From positions 682,001 to 746,000 of the forward strand of contig CAWCUK010000004.1 in NCBI GenBank assembly GCA_963798775.1: DNA of 64,000 bases, written 5' to 3'. Below the pieces are notes generated by a model, which searched no databases, was not told the DNA's origin, and saw nothing but the letters and a program-made list of their open reading frames with translations. Every line of letters begins with the position of its first letter. The stretch's first letter is position 1. Below are positions 16,537 through 27,609 of this stretch, piece by piece. The DNA is from CAWCUK01 sp963798775 (GTDB taxonomy: Bacteria > Bacteroidota > Ignavibacteria > Ignavibacteriales > Ignavibacteriaceae). Both the position numbers and the translations under genes were made by a program.

Positions 16537-17950
16537 ATGAATTACGGCTGGCTTTCTGTTATTCCACCATTTTTAGCTATTCTTCTAGCTATTAAAACAC
16601 GGCAAGTATTTCTTTCACTATTTTTTGGAATTCTTTCCGGCTGGATAATTATCGCCGGTTGGAATCCATTTACCGGTACGGCAGACGCGATAGCGGCTTG
16701 TGTAAATGTATTCAAAGATGAAGGAAATACACGCGTAATCATTTTCTCCGCTTTGGTCGGCGCTTTAATTACTTTAACCCAAAGTACGGGGGGAGTGCAG
16801 GGTTTTATTTCTTTTATACATAGGAAGAATATTGTAAAATCGAGAAAAGGTGCCTCTGTACTGGCGTTTTTAATCGGCTGCAGTGTTTTTATAGAATCGA
16901 GTATTTCTTGCCTTGTTACCGGGGCTATTTCACATCCTATTTTTGAAAAGTTCAAAATCTCACGAGAAAAGTTGGCTTATATTTGCGATACTACTTCATC
17001 ACCGGTTTGTGTGCTTATTCCTTTGAACGCTTGGGGCGCTTATATAATAGGACTTCTGACCAAAGAAGGAATTCCGGATCCTTTCACAACTTTTTTTAGT
17101 ACAATCCCATTAAATTTTTACGCTATTTTCTCAGTTCTTCTAGTCGGGTTTATCGCTTTTACTTATAAAGATTTCGGCCCGATGAAGAAAGCGGAAATTC
17201 GTTCTTTTAAAGAAGGGAAGACGATTGCCGATAACGCTACTCCCGTTGTTTCCGAAGAAGTTACATCGGTAAAGCCGAAAAAAGGAATTCCACACCGCGC
17301 GATAAATATGGTTGTTCCAATCGCAACAATGGTAATTATGATGCCGATAAGTTTAATCATAACCGGTAACGGTGATTTAACTGCCGGTTCAGGTTCTACT
17401 TCGGTTTTATGGTCGGTGATTGCCGCAATAGTATCCGCAGGAATTTTAGCGCTGTCGCAAAAGTTATTAACACTGCAGGAAACTGTTGATTATACAATTA
17501 AGGGAATGGCCGGATTAATTCCTTTGGCGATTTTAATGACTTTAGCGTTTGCTATTGGAGATACATGCCGGGAACTCGGAACCGGTGTTTTTGTAGCGTC
17601 TATAGCGAATAAATTTTTAGCTCCCACAACTTTGGCTCCGCTTTTATTCTTCAGCTCGGCAATTATAGCTTTTTCTACCGGTACAAGCTGGGGAACTTTC
17701 GCTATAATGATTCCTATCGCTGTTCCCTCCGCTAACCTTAATGCACGTAACTATGCCTCTTGCAATAGCGGGAGTTTTAAGCGGCAGTATTTTCGGCGAC
17801 CATTGTTCTCCCATATCCGATACCACAATTGTTTCCTCAATGGCTTCGGCAAGCGACCATGTGGACCATGTAAGGACTCAGCTTCCATATGCCATAACCG
17901 TAGCCGCAATCTCTTTGGTTTTATTCGGTATAGCGGGTTATATTATGTAG
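16537..17950 (+). CDS. nhaC: Na+/H+ antiporter, NhaC family (one frameshift near the end)
   Basis: A polytopic inner-membrane carrier with about eleven hydrophobic segments, of the NhaC (COG1757) family. Typical segments are PPFLAILLAIKTRQVFLSLF at the N-terminus, SSISCLVTGAISHPIFEKF, and FSTGTSWGTFAIMIPIAVP. Members swap protons or organic anions for Na+. An extra A at 17734-17735 shifts the frame; with it removed the protein continues TLMHVTMPLAIAGVLSGSIFG, then DHCSPISDTTIVSSMAS, a conserved NhaC end, and stops at 17950 (about 471 residues). Without repair the frame runs out of family at 17973. It follows the REP cluster at about 130 bp and stands alone. Confidence 0.85.
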
Positions 17951-18159
17951 AGAATTTTAAATTGCGGATATAAAATTTTTCCTAAATAAAAACGCGAACC
18001 GATTGTGTGTTTGGGTGAGGGCTTAAAACACAGCGGAAGAAATGGAATCAGAACAAAGATTAATAAAATTTTTCTCGTATTAATCTTTCGCTTAAAACTA
18101 TACATAACCTTTCATTAAATAAAGGAAGTTAAAGCTTTGAAATATTTAACGGTGCTTTA

Positions 18160-18912
18160 ATGTATTCGCAGAAAAATCAATACATACTTTCCGCAATTAT
18201 TGTTGACGATGAATTCTACGGAAGAGAGAATCTTAATAAATTAATTGAGACATATTGTCCTGATGTTAAGATTCTTGGACTTGCCGATTCAGTTATAGAG
18301 GCGAAGCAGCTGGTGGAAAAAAATAATCCGGATATTGTATTTCTTGATATTAATATGCCGGTTCTTGACGGTTTCGATTTTCTTAAAGAATTCGACAAAA
18401 GAGAATTTATGACGGTTCTTGTAAGCGCACATAAAGAATACGGGATAAAGGCCATTAAAGCGGGTGCAGTTGATTATCTGCTTAAACCGATTAATATAAA
18501 AGAACTAAAAGAAACAATAAAAAGATTAATTGAATTAAAAATTAATAAACCGGCTGTAGAAGTTTTTACTGAGCCTGATAAAATTTTAATTCCCGCTTCC
18601 CACGGAGTAGCGGCAATATTAATTGATGATATAATTCGGCTTGAAGCTGACAGAAGTTACACTATTGTCTATTTGAACGGGGAGCAAAGCGTAATAGTTA
18701 CAAAAACATTGAAAGAATTTGACGACCGGCTTCCGAAGGATAAATTTTACAGGGTTCACAAATCTCACCTTATAAACCTTAAGTATTTCAAAAAGTTTTC
18801 CAATCTCGACGGAAATCATATAATAATGACTGACGGAAGTAAGATTGAATTGGCAAGGCGGAAAGCCCCGGAGTTTATTCAGAAAATTAAATCAGCAATG
18901 AAATCAATCTAA
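18160..18912 (+). CDS. LytTR-family response regulator
   Basis: A 250-residue regulator: receiver domain at about 10-125 with acidic pair D16-D17, phospho-acceptor D63 in FLDINMP, conserved K near 108 (LLKPINI), and a LytTR DNA-binding domain at about 140-245 (ILIPASHGVAAILIDDIIRLEAD ... FYRVHKSHLINLKYF). The gene directly downstream (1-bp gap, GTG start) is a LytS-type kinase, which should be its partner. LytTR proteins bind imperfect direct repeats; no candidate site was identified in the 210-bp upstream gap. Confidence 0.92.
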   Translation: MYSQKNQYILSAIIVDDEFYGRENLNKLIETYCPDVKILGLADSVIEAKQLVEKNNPDIVFLDINMPVLDGFDFLKEFDKREFMTVLVSAHKEYGIKAIKAGAVDYLLKPINIKELKETIKRLIELKINKPAVEVFTEPDKILIPASHGVAAILIDDIIRLEADRSYTIVYLNGEQSVIVTKTLKEFDDRLPKDKFYRVHKSHLINLKYFKKFSNLDGNHIIMTDGSKIELARRKAPEFIQKIKSAMKSI

Positions 18913-18913
18913 A

Positions 18914-21900
18914 GTGAAAAAAAGAAGTTGGTTTACTGCGGCAATTTTTTCTCTTCTTTTTGTTAACATCTTTTCACAAACACCTCCTTATTATCATTAT
19001 ACTTCTTACGACGGCTTACCTTCTTCAACAGTTTATGATATGCTTCAGGACGATAACGGCTTTCTCTGGTTCGCTACATTTAATGGAGTAAGCAGGTTCG
19101 ATGGTAAACACTTTGTAAATTTTACTACAAAGGATGGTTTAAATTCTCATAGTATAACTTGTTTGGCTAAAGGAAACAACGGTGAAATTTACTTTGGCAA
19201 TTATGAAAAAGGGATAAATGTTTTACGGAACGGAAAGATTGAAAATTTCCGGAGTAAAATTAATGGCCACTCTTTTAAGACTCAATTTCTCCTAAGATAC
19301 AATGGAAAAATCTATGCATACTCCCGTGCCTACCTTATCTATGTTCTTGGTAATGATCCTAATAAAGATATTGAAGGGTATGTTGTAAACTCTTACTTAA
19401 ATCCACCAAATAAACGTAATTATCTTTACAACCTTTCAGTATTTAGAGATAATTCATTAAAGGCATTAACTACATGCGGAGTTTTTAATGTTACCACTGA
19501 TACTTTAACTAAGATCGACATCTCCGGATTACCATCAACCGATATTATATGTGCTGCTGAAAGAAGTGACGGTAGCAAAATTTTATGGTTCCAAAGGTTG
19601 TGTTTATAAAGTAAAAAATAATAAGGTCATAAAAACTTTCCGGATAGAAAAATACCGGGATAAAGATTTTTTGCGAATGTTTTGCGACAGCCAGGACAAT
19701 ATATGGTTTTCGGTTATAGGCAAAGGTTTTTTTATAATTCCGGCCGGTACCGATACTCTTATGGATATGGGAAGTAAGATGAGTCTTGATAATACAATGA
19801 TTGACTGGTTTTTTGAAGATGATGAAAATAATGTATGGATATGTACATACGGAAAAGGTGTATATTGTTTGAATAATCTTTATCTGCGCAACTATACTGA
19901 AACGGATGGATTAACAAATAATAACATTACATGCTTAGATAAAGACAAATCCGGTAAAATACTGATAGGCACAATAAACGGTGTAAGTATTATAGAAAAA
20001 GGTTCTGTAGATAAACTGAAAGGGGAATCGGGAGTTGTAGTTTCGGGATATATAAACGGTATTAAAAGTTATAAACATTCTGTAATTATAAACTCTCCTG
20101 ACCCCAGTCCAAAGTATGAATCATTTAATTTATAAAGGCCTTGTATATAAAAATAATCAATGGCCTGCAATAGCGGAATCAAATGACGGCTCTTTTCTAT
20201 TCGGAAATGTAGGCAATGGAATCACAAAACAAAAAGATTTTTATTTCTATAAAACTCCTACATACCGGTATGTTCAGATATTCGACAGCAGTTTGACCAA
20301 CAACCGTGTAAATGCTCTGCTTGAAGACAAACAGAGAAATATCTGGATAGGGACGACGGTAGGTTTATGTAAATTTAATTATACGGCGGGCAGCAATAAA
20401 CTTGAAGATTGTAAAAAAACTTTCTTCCGCGAAGATTCAGTGTTAAATTCTAAGATACGATTTATCTGTTCTGACAAACAAAACAATATCTGGTTCGCGG
20501 GTGAAAGAGGAATCGCAAAATACGATTCCCAAAATGGTAAAATGACAAGCTACACTTCAATTAATTTATATAATTTATCGTCGGCAAATGCGATAGCTAT
20601 TGATAATAAAAACCGTCTTTGGGTAGGCACAACAAACGCTTTGTTCTTATTTGATAAATCGGCAACAAAACTATTGAACAGCAAAAACGGGCTTCCTTCT
20701 AGCGAAGTTCTTTCTCTTTATTATGACGATTCCAAAAATTTAATGTATATCGGTACAAGCGACGGCCTTTCATTATTGGATGTAAATAAGTTTGATAATT
20801 ACATTCCAACTCCTTTAAAAATAAAAATTAACAGCATTAAAGCGGGAGATTCAACTTATTCTGATTTCAATAATTTGGTTTTTGATCCTGACGATAACAA
20901 CGTGTATATAAATTTTATCGCGATAAATTATTCCTCGCCCCGCTCCGTAAAATATAAGTACATATTAAATGATGAAACGACCGAAACCGAAAACAACTTT
21001 GTTGATTTTTCTTCTTTAAAATCGGGCGAGTATAGTTTGAGAATTATGGCCAGAGACATGAATTCCGGGTGGGGAGAGGCCGCTTTTATAAAATTTAAAA
21101 TTCTTCCTCATTTTACCGAGACCACACTTTTCGCAATTCTTATTTTGGGAATAATATTACTTTTATTTTTATTGATTTATTTCCGGCGGGTAAAAATCAA
21201 TGATAAAAAGTCAGCGGAAAAACTGGAACTTTCCGAAAGAATAAACGAATTAAAACATCAAGCATTATCTGCGATGATGAATCCTCATTTTACTTTTAAC
21301 GCTTTAAACTCAGTTCAATTTTTAATTAACGACGGCCGAAAAGAGGAAGCTAACGATTATATAGCGATGATGGCTCAACTGATAAGAAAGAATCTTGATA
21401 CGGCCGGAAGGGGATTCATTCTTTTATCGGAAGAAATAAAAAAATTAAAACTTTATCTTGACCTGGAAAAGCTCCGCTTCAAAAACAATTTTTCCTATGA
21501 ATTTGAAATAAATAAAAATGTAGAACCTGAATTAACGATGATACCGAACATGATAATTCAGCCTTTTGTAGAAAATACAATCTGGCACGGAATGGTTAAA
21601 TCCGGTACCGGGGGAGAAATATTGATTTCATTTTCATTCGAAGAAATTGAAATTGAATATGAGTATTGTGAATCTCTGATAATAAAAATCGTAGATAACG
21701 GAATAGGTATTAGAGAAGCTCAGAAAAATAAAAAAGATGATCATATTTCAAGAGGAATTCATATCATTGAAGAACGATTAAGACTTCTAAGCGCAAAAAT
21801 GGAACTTCCCAAACCCATTATGCTCGAAGATTTAAGCAATAAGAATTCCGGCTCACACGGAACAGAAGTTATTATTTCTTTACCTCTCCCACTTTATAAA

Positions 21901-21945
21901 ATTATAGATATAAAAGAAAACACGCCGAAACTCGAAACCGATTAA
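18914..21945 (+). CDS. Propeller-type LytS sensor histidine kinase (two frameshifts)
   Basis: One sensor of about 1010 residues is spread over three frames. It starts with GTG at 18914 and a signal peptide ending FVNIFSQ. About ten two-component propeller repeats follow (YDGLPSSTVYDMLQDDNGFLW and like), then a Y_Y_Y domain (VKYKYILNDE ... RIMARDMNSGWG), a membrane helix (FAILILGIILLLFLLIYF) and a His_kinase/HATPase pair with MMNPHFTFNALNSVQF, where the histidine is phosphorylated, and DNGIGI. An extra A in the run 19577-19580 and an indel near 20120-20136 split it; the frames join smoothly across both. The propeller probably senses an outside ligand and controls the LytTR regulator upstream. 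Confidence 0.88.
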
Positions 21946-22050
21946 TTAATAATTCATACCGTTCGTTTGCATATCACTACCGAAGGCTTCTTAGCTATTG
22001 CGATAAGCGGCGCCTAAGGATAATTTCGCCCTAAATCGTAACCGAATAAT

Positions 22051-22317
22051 TTGAAAAAGATAAAAAGCCTTAAAAGATTTTTTGTTAAAAAACGAGCGGC
22101 AGCGGCTCCCGTCTTAATTATTAAAAAAGATACCGATGAAAAGAAAGTAAAAGAGTTCGACTCAATTGAAGAGGCGATTGCCGATCTTGAAAATGATCCA
22201 AATGTTTCCTCCGAAAAAATTGAAAGGCTAAAAACATCCATAAAGCAGTTAAAGAATAAAACAACTATAAAAATTATGAACGGAGAAATTATTATTAAAA
22301 CAAAGGAATCAAAATGA
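22051..22317 (+). CDS. Small basic protein of unknown function, coupled to the DUF1573 gene
   Basis: An 88-residue protein, start TTG at 22051. It has a basic N-terminus (KKIKSLKRFFVKKR), a short hydrophobic strand and a helical, charged middle (FDSIEEAIADLENDPNVSSE) ending with strands TTIKIMNGEIIIKT. No signal peptide and no recognised family. Its stop overlaps the start of the DUF1573 gene as ATGA (22314-22317), which supports real translation. Confidence is limited because there is no homology evidence and no strong ribosome site. Confidence 0.5.
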   Translation: MKKIKSLKRFFVKKRAAAAPVLIIKKDTDEKKVKEFDSIEEAIADLENDPNVSSEKIERLKTSIKQLKNKTTIKIMNGEIIIKTKESK

Positions 22318-22736
22318 AAACTGCCGGCAACATTTTCGCTAAAACCTCCTTAACTCTGCTGCTTACACTGCTGCTGTTTAATTTCGTACCGCAGCAAACA
22401 AAAGCTCAGGTAAAATCATCAAAAATCTTTTTCGAAGAAACAGAACACGATTTCGGGAAAGTGCAGCAAGGAAAAACACTTTCTTACGATTATAAATTTA
22501 AAAACGACGGAGAAGGAAATCTGCTTGTAAAAAAGGTAAGAGCTAGCTGCGGCTGTACCGGCGCTTCTATCGGCGATAAAAAGGATTTTAAAAGCGGCGA
22601 AGAAGGGGAGATAAAAGTTACGTTTAATACAAGCGGCAGAAGGGGAGTTCAGAATAAAACTGTTTCTGTACAAACTAACGATCCTAATAAACCCATGGTA
22701 ATTCTTTCTTTCACCTGTGATGTGATTAGTGAATAA
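22314..22736 (+). CDS. DUF1573 domain protein, exported
   Basis: A 140-residue protein with a signal peptide (1-31, ending QQTKAQ) and one DUF1573 domain (PF07610) with the family marks HDFGKVQQG near residue 43 and the ASCGCTGA cysteine motif near 78-85, then NTSGRRGVQNKTVSVQTNDP. The fold is ASH/immunoglobulin-like. Such proteins are abundant in Bacteroidota envelopes; role unknown. It overlaps the small gene upstream and precedes a large secreted protein at 22 bp. Confidence 0.85.
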   Translation: MKTAGNIFAKTSLTLLLTLLLFNFVPQQTKAQVKSSKIFFEETEHDFGKVQQGKTLSYDYKFKNDGEGNLLVKKVRASCGCTGASIGDKKDFKSGEEGEIKVTFNTSGRRGVQNKTVSVQTNDPNKPMVILSFTCDVISE

Positions 22737-22757
22737 TTATTTATTAAGGTATTAAAA

Positions 22758-25700
22758 ATGAAATTATTTTTTAGAAAAAGCATTTTATATTTTTCCTCAC
22801 TTTTATTCCTTTTTTCGCTAATTCCCGGGAATGAAATAACGGCTAATTCAACCGGGCATAAAATTGATAACCAGAATACAGGAAAAAATCCCGCATTCAA
22901 TATCGGCAGCTGCGCCGTAGATTCAATAAATGTAAGCACAGGCTGGAATTACAACACAAACACAACCTATAATAACCTTAATAATGATCAGGATGTATAC
23001 TGGCGACTCGTTGGTGCCCCGATGAATAATGGCACAGTAAACCTTAATGGGCCGGGCTGGGTAATTGAAAAACATTCAGTCTGGTCGAATCCTGTTTCCG
23101 GAAGTCAGTGGATTTCAGCCTTTGATACGGCAGATATGAACCTGAGCTATAATCAGACACCGTTTGCTTTTCAAAAAAAAATTCTTGTTAACAACACAAC
23201 TAATTTAACATTTAACTTAAAAGTTCTTGTAGATAACTTCGTAGATGTCAAACTAGTAGATGGAAGCGGGAACCTTGTATCCTTGCTTGGGTCATTACAG
23301 GGCTCATCATCCTATTTTGGAAATTATTTTACTTCATACTCTACCATAGACACAATAGTTAACAGTATATCAGCAGGTACATATTATCTGAGACTGGAAG
23401 TAAATAACGATAATACTTCCGGTGCGACTGGCGTTGACATACAAGGTTATGTTAAGGGATCATCCGGTACACTTACTCTTCAATCATGCTTCAACACCTC
23501 TCTTTCATCAGTCAGCGGATTTAAATATCATGATTTTAATATAAACGGAGTATGGGATACAAATGAAGAGGTATTATCCGGATGGCAAATTAATTTAAAC
23601 GGAAACGGAATTACTAAAAGTGCTAAAACAGACATGAACGGATATTATGTTTTTAATGACCTTCCCGCCGGTATTTATACCGTAAGTGAAGTTGCACAAG
23701 ACGGATGGACTTCCGGCCCGGCAGGCACTTCTCAATTAGTAAATGTTTCAACTAATGCAGCGGTTCCTAAGGTTAATTTTGGAAATCATCAAGAAGATAA
23801 ACTTGGTTCAATCTGCGGAATAAAATTTAACGACATTAACGGAAATGGAAATCAAGATAACGGAGAACCCGGATTGGAAAATTGGGTTATAAATCTTACA
23901 TATGAAAACGCCGCCGGACATACAACTTTTTCCACGGCCACCGACGGCAAGGGAAATTTCTGTTTTGATAGTCTAAAGTCCGGAACACCATATACCATAT
24001 CTGAAGTTAATCAACGCGGCTGGACACAGACTTATCCGTCTTTCCCCGGCACTTATACTATTACTCTCACTTCAGGACAAAACATTGACACATTAAAATT
24101 TGGAAATCACGAAAACCCGCTGCCAACAGATACTTGCAGCGTCGATTCATTAATTATCAGTACAGGGTGGAATTATAATACAAATACTACTTATAATAAT
24201 TTGGGAAATGACCAGGATCCATTCTGGACATTAGTAAATGCTCCTACCAATAATGGCCCCGTTAATCTTAATGGTCCAGTGTGGGTTATACCAAAAAATC
24301 CGACAGGATGGTCCGACCCGATGACTGGAAGTCAATGGATTTCAGCATTTGATACCTTGGGTTCTAACCTTGCAAACACAGGGGCTTCGGATACTCCATA
24401 CGTCTTTCAAAAAAGTATTTGTGTAAACAGTGCAACCAATTTAACCTACAATTTAAATGTACTGGTTGACAACTACGTAACTATAAAATTTGTAGATTCC
24501 AACGGCAATTTAATAAATCAAATCGGCGTACTAAACGTCTCACAGACACATTATTTTTCTAACCCACCTAACAATTTCACGGGAACTATACCTAATGTCG
24601 CTCCCGGTATTTATTATTTATGGTTTGAAGTTAGAAATGACAATTCCGGTTCAGCGATGGGATTAGATGTGCAGGGAAGTATAAAGGGGGCTTCATCTAC
24701 ACTAATTAACACGTTATGCTGCGGTACAACAGGCTCATCAATCACAGGTTATAAATTTAATGATCTTAACAATAATGGTCTTAAAGATGCGAACGAGCAG
24801 TTCTTACCCGGATGGCAAATAAACCTTACCGGCAACGGTACAAATCAGTCGTCCACGACCGACGCAAATGGAAATTATCTGTTTACTAGCCTTTCGGCAG
24901 GTACCTATACAGTAAGCGAAGTTGCTCAAAATGGTTGGGTTGCAGGACCAACAGGCCCCCAGCAAACTGTTAACATCGGAGAAATTCAGGCGATTAATAA
25001 TGTTAACTTTGGAAACTATTTTGATACAACGGCAGTTGATGTATGCGATTCATTAAACGCTACGGCTTCTAAAACAAACGCATCGGATTGCAGCTGGAGC
25101 TTAAGTTTGTTACAGCCATCCGATTTAAGCGGAATTTTTGCGATTCAAATAACTTCTTTGTCTCCGAATCAATTTACAATCGGAACAGGGCTTGGCGCTA
25201 ACTATCAAGATTGGTCGGCATCCGGGAATACTTACTTCCCGCCGACCTCAAATTACCAGGTACCTCCGGGAAATCTTAACGATTTCTTTGATATGAATAT
25301 TCTTTACTCAACATCGCCTCAGTTTGTAGTTGTCAGCTGGCTTGATTCTTCAGATAATAAAATTTGTTCGGATACATTACAACTTGATTGCCAGGTTTCC
25401 TGCACAACTTCATCGGAAGATACTTTAATCTGCAACGGTAACGGCGATTATACTTTTTCTTATAAATTTACAAATAACGCCAACTACGGAATATCAATGG
25501 TTGTATATAACTTGCAAGAGCAAAACGGTGCGACAGTATCACCGGATACAACGGAAATATCACCTGAAGTTGCTGCGGGAGCGGCTTCTTCCACACAAAC
25601 AATTCATGTTACCGGAGGAATACCCGGTGATACTCTTCATCTTACAGCAAAGTATATTTCATCCGGCGGATGCTGCTGGTGCTTTGAAACTTTTGAATTA

Positions 25701-27284
25701 ATATTGCCGGGATGTAATTCTGTATGTGATTCACTCGGCGTTTCCGTAAGCGGTTCAGAAACCGATTGCTGCTATACTGTTTCATTAACAAATAACAGCA
25801 GTATGACTTTCTCAAGAGTAGATTTCCAGATCCTCTCAGGCGGAATGTTCAGCAACTTTTCTACAGTATCCGCTCCTGGATGGTTATTACAAAATATTTC
25901 GCCTAATGATTTGATACAATTAAAAAAACGTTATGGGCAACAAATCGGTAGCGGAACATTCAACGATGTCCTGGATATGTGTATCAGACATTATCCCGAT
26001 TCAAACCAGGTAGTAGAAGTAAAATGGATTAAAGATGGAGAGGTTATATGCCGAGACACTTTAAGATTCAACTGTATTTCGTTAGAAACTTCAACAGATA
26101 CCTGCTCACAGGTAATAGACGGAACAATGACATGTTTGGCGAATGGTACAGTGCAGTATATTTTTAGAATACAGAATAACTCGGCGATAATCGCCAATGG
26201 TTTCGGTATCTTTCCGATGACTCCGGGCCTGGCGTTTTCAAAAACTATATTTACTGATGTTAATATTCAGCCGGGACAAGTTTCTCCTCTAGATACGATA
26301 ATAATCTCCGGCATTGGAGTGGATCGTCAGGTTTGTCTCCAGACATCAGTTTTCGTCTTAGTTGACAGTCTATATGATATATGCTGCCATAGCGATACAG
26401 TGTGTTTTATTGCGCCTAACTGCGGTGTTAAAGATTCTGCGGAGGCTTGCATAAGATGGAGTTTGTTTAGTGATGAGTCTGTAACATCTATTATAGGTAA
26501 TATTACCGGAGCGCCGGAATATTTAAGTCCTGGATCCTCAGCTCCGCTTATGGGAATACTTACTCCTTACACGAGTGATGGAGAGAGGCTATTGGTTTAT
26601 GGCGGATGGCAGGCAGGCAATACGGATATAAATCGTTACATTGAATTCAAAGTAAGTCCCGATCCAGGAAAAAGTTTCACGATTAATAATATATCGTTTA
26701 ATTTCGGTGATAATCCCGCTCCGGCTAATTTCAATATAATAAAATCACAAGTATTTTATTCAACAGATGGATTTACCAACCACAATATCGGAATCGGCGG
26801 CACGTTAAATTATCTCAATTCTTCTATGATGAATTTCAGTATAACAAATTTGGGTGTTTCAGTATCAAACGGACAAACATTCTCATTAAGAATTTATCCA
26901 TATTCTCCCACAGGAAGTAAAGTCGGCACGTTATCGTTAGCTATTCATAACAATGTGGAAATTTGCGGCACAACCAGTTCAATAACCGGTGTTGAAGATA
27001 CTAAACAGGTTATAATTCCTAAGAATTATTCACTTTACCAAAACTATCCAAATCCGTTTAACCCTACTTCGATAATACAATATGATATCCCAAAAAATAG
27101 TTTTGTTTTGCTAAAGGTTTATGATATTCTTGGAAGGGAAGTAAAAACTTTGGTTAATAAAGAACAATCTCCGGGACGCTATAATGTGACTTTTGATGCC
27201 GCCCAGTTTACCAGCGGTATCTATTTCTATTCGCTTAGAGCGGGGAATTTTTATCAAATTAAAAAAATGATGTTATTAAAATAA
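22758..27284 (+). CDS. Large secreted protein with SdrD B-like domains and type IX sorting domain
   Basis: A 1508-residue surface protein. Signal peptide about 1-30. Two homologous modules begin near residues 52 and 459, each with STGWNYNTNTTYNN, a W-rich segment and GSQWISAFDT. Three SdrD B/Cna-B-like domains start near 251 (FKYHDFNINGVWDTNEE), 349 (IKFNDINGNGNQDNGEP) and 659 (YKFNDLNNNGLKDANEQ); the D/N-rich loops are calcium-type loops. A cysteine-rich middle (about 760-1240) follows. The C-terminal 85 residues, from LYQNYPNPFNP to KMMLLK, are a type IX secretion sorting domain, so it is exported across the outer membrane and probably anchored. Adhesion or matrix function is inferred. A terminator follows at 27384. 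Confidence 0.85.
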   Translation: MKLFFRKSILYFSSLLFLFSLIPGNEITANSTGHKIDNQNTGKNPAFNIGSCAVDSINVSTGWNYNTNTTYNNLNNDQDVYWRLVGAPMNNGTVNLNGPGWVIEKHSVWSNPVSGSQWISAFDTADMNLSYNQTPFAFQKKILVNNTTNLTFNLKVLVDNFVDVKLVDGSGNLVSLLGSLQGSSSYFGNYFTSYSTIDTIVNSISAGTYYLRLEVNNDNTSGATGVDIQGYVKGSSGTLTLQSCFNTSLSSVSGFKYHDFNINGVWDTNEEVLSGWQINLNGNGITKSAKTDMNGYYVFNDLPAGIYTVSEVAQDGWTSGPAGTSQLVNVSTNAAVPKVNFGNHQEDKLGSICGIKFNDINGNGNQDNGEPGLENWVINLTYENAAGHTTFSTATDGKGNFCFDSLKSGTPYTISEVNQRGWTQTYPSFPGTYTITLTSGQNIDTLKFGNHENPLPTDTCSVDSLIISTGWNYNTNTTYNNLGNDQDPFWTLVNAPTNNGPVNLNGPVWVIPKNPTGWSDPMTGSQWISAFDTLGSNLANTGASDTPYVFQKSICVNSATNLTYNLNVLVDNYVTIKFVDSNGNLINQIGVLNVSQTHYFSNPPNNFTGTIPNVAPGIYYLWFEVRNDNSGSAMGLDVQGSIKGASSTLINTLCCGTTGSSITGYKFNDLNNNGLKDANEQFLPGWQINLTGNGTNQSSTTDANGNYLFTSLSAGTYTVSEVAQNGWVAGPTGPQQTVNIGEIQAINNVNFGNYFDTTAVDVCDSLNATASKTNASDCSWSLSLLQPSDLSGIFAIQITSLSPNQFTIGTGLGANYQDWSASGNTYFPPTSNYQVPPGNLNDFFDMNILYSTSPQFVVVSWLDSSDNKICSDTLQLDCQVSCTTSSEDTLICNGNGDYTFSYKFTNNANYGISMVVYNLQEQNGATVSPDTTEISPEVAAGAASSTQTIHVTGGIPGDTLHLTAKYISSGGCCWCFETFELILPGCNSVCDSLGVSVSGSETDCCYTVSLTNNSSMTFSRVDFQILSGGMFSNFSTVSAPGWLLQNISPNDLIQLKKRYGQQIGSGTFNDVLDMCIRHYPDSNQVVEVKWIKDGEVICRDTLRFNCISLETSTDTCSQVIDGTMTCLANGTVQYIFRIQNNSAIIANGFGIFPMTPGLAFSKTIFTDVNIQPGQVSPLDTIIISGIGVDRQVCLQTSVFVLVDSLYDICCHSDTVCFIAPNCGVKDSAEACIRWSLFSDESVTSIIGNITGAPEYLSPGSSAPLMGILTPYTSDGERLLVYGGWQAGNTDINRYIEFKVSPDPGKSFTINNISFNFGDNPAPANFNIIKSQVFYSTDGFTNHNIGIGGTLNYLNSSMMNFSITNLGVSVSNGQTFSLRIYPYSPTGSKVGTLSLAIHNNVEICGTTSSITGVEDTKQVIIPKNYSLYQNYPNPFNPTSIIQYDIPKNSFVLLKVYDILGREVKTLVNKEQSPGRYNVTFDAAQFTSGIYFYSLRAGNFYQIKKMMLLK

Positions 27285-27383
27285 ATTATTAGGTGAATAA
27301 TTTTCAAATGAAAATCCGACTAAATTATATGAAGGGTAAATTGCCCGGCAATATTGGCTAATTCCCAAATCAAATAAATGAAA

Positions 27384-27429
27384 AAGGTGGTGAAGCTGCA
27401 AAATTAAATGCTTCATCACCTTTATTTTT
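27384..27429 (+). terminator. Rho-independent terminator after the SdrD-like gene
   Basis: AGGTGGTGAAGC and GCTTCATCACCT pair (12 bp with one G-T pair) around a 13-nt loop, followed by TTTATTTTT. It lies 100 bp after the stop at 27284. Confidence 0.85.
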
Positions 27430-27609
27430 CACACCTCGATAGTCCAGAACAGAAAGGGGATTATTTAAGAAGAGTTTCATTAAATTATTTGAAAATATTA
27501 AGAATTAACTTCCGAATTAATAGAACTTTACCTTCAATAATTTTGCTTGCTTTAAAGTCTTTTTTTACCGAGTTTGGATAAACCATTCCACAACAGGCAG
27601 CCAAATCTT

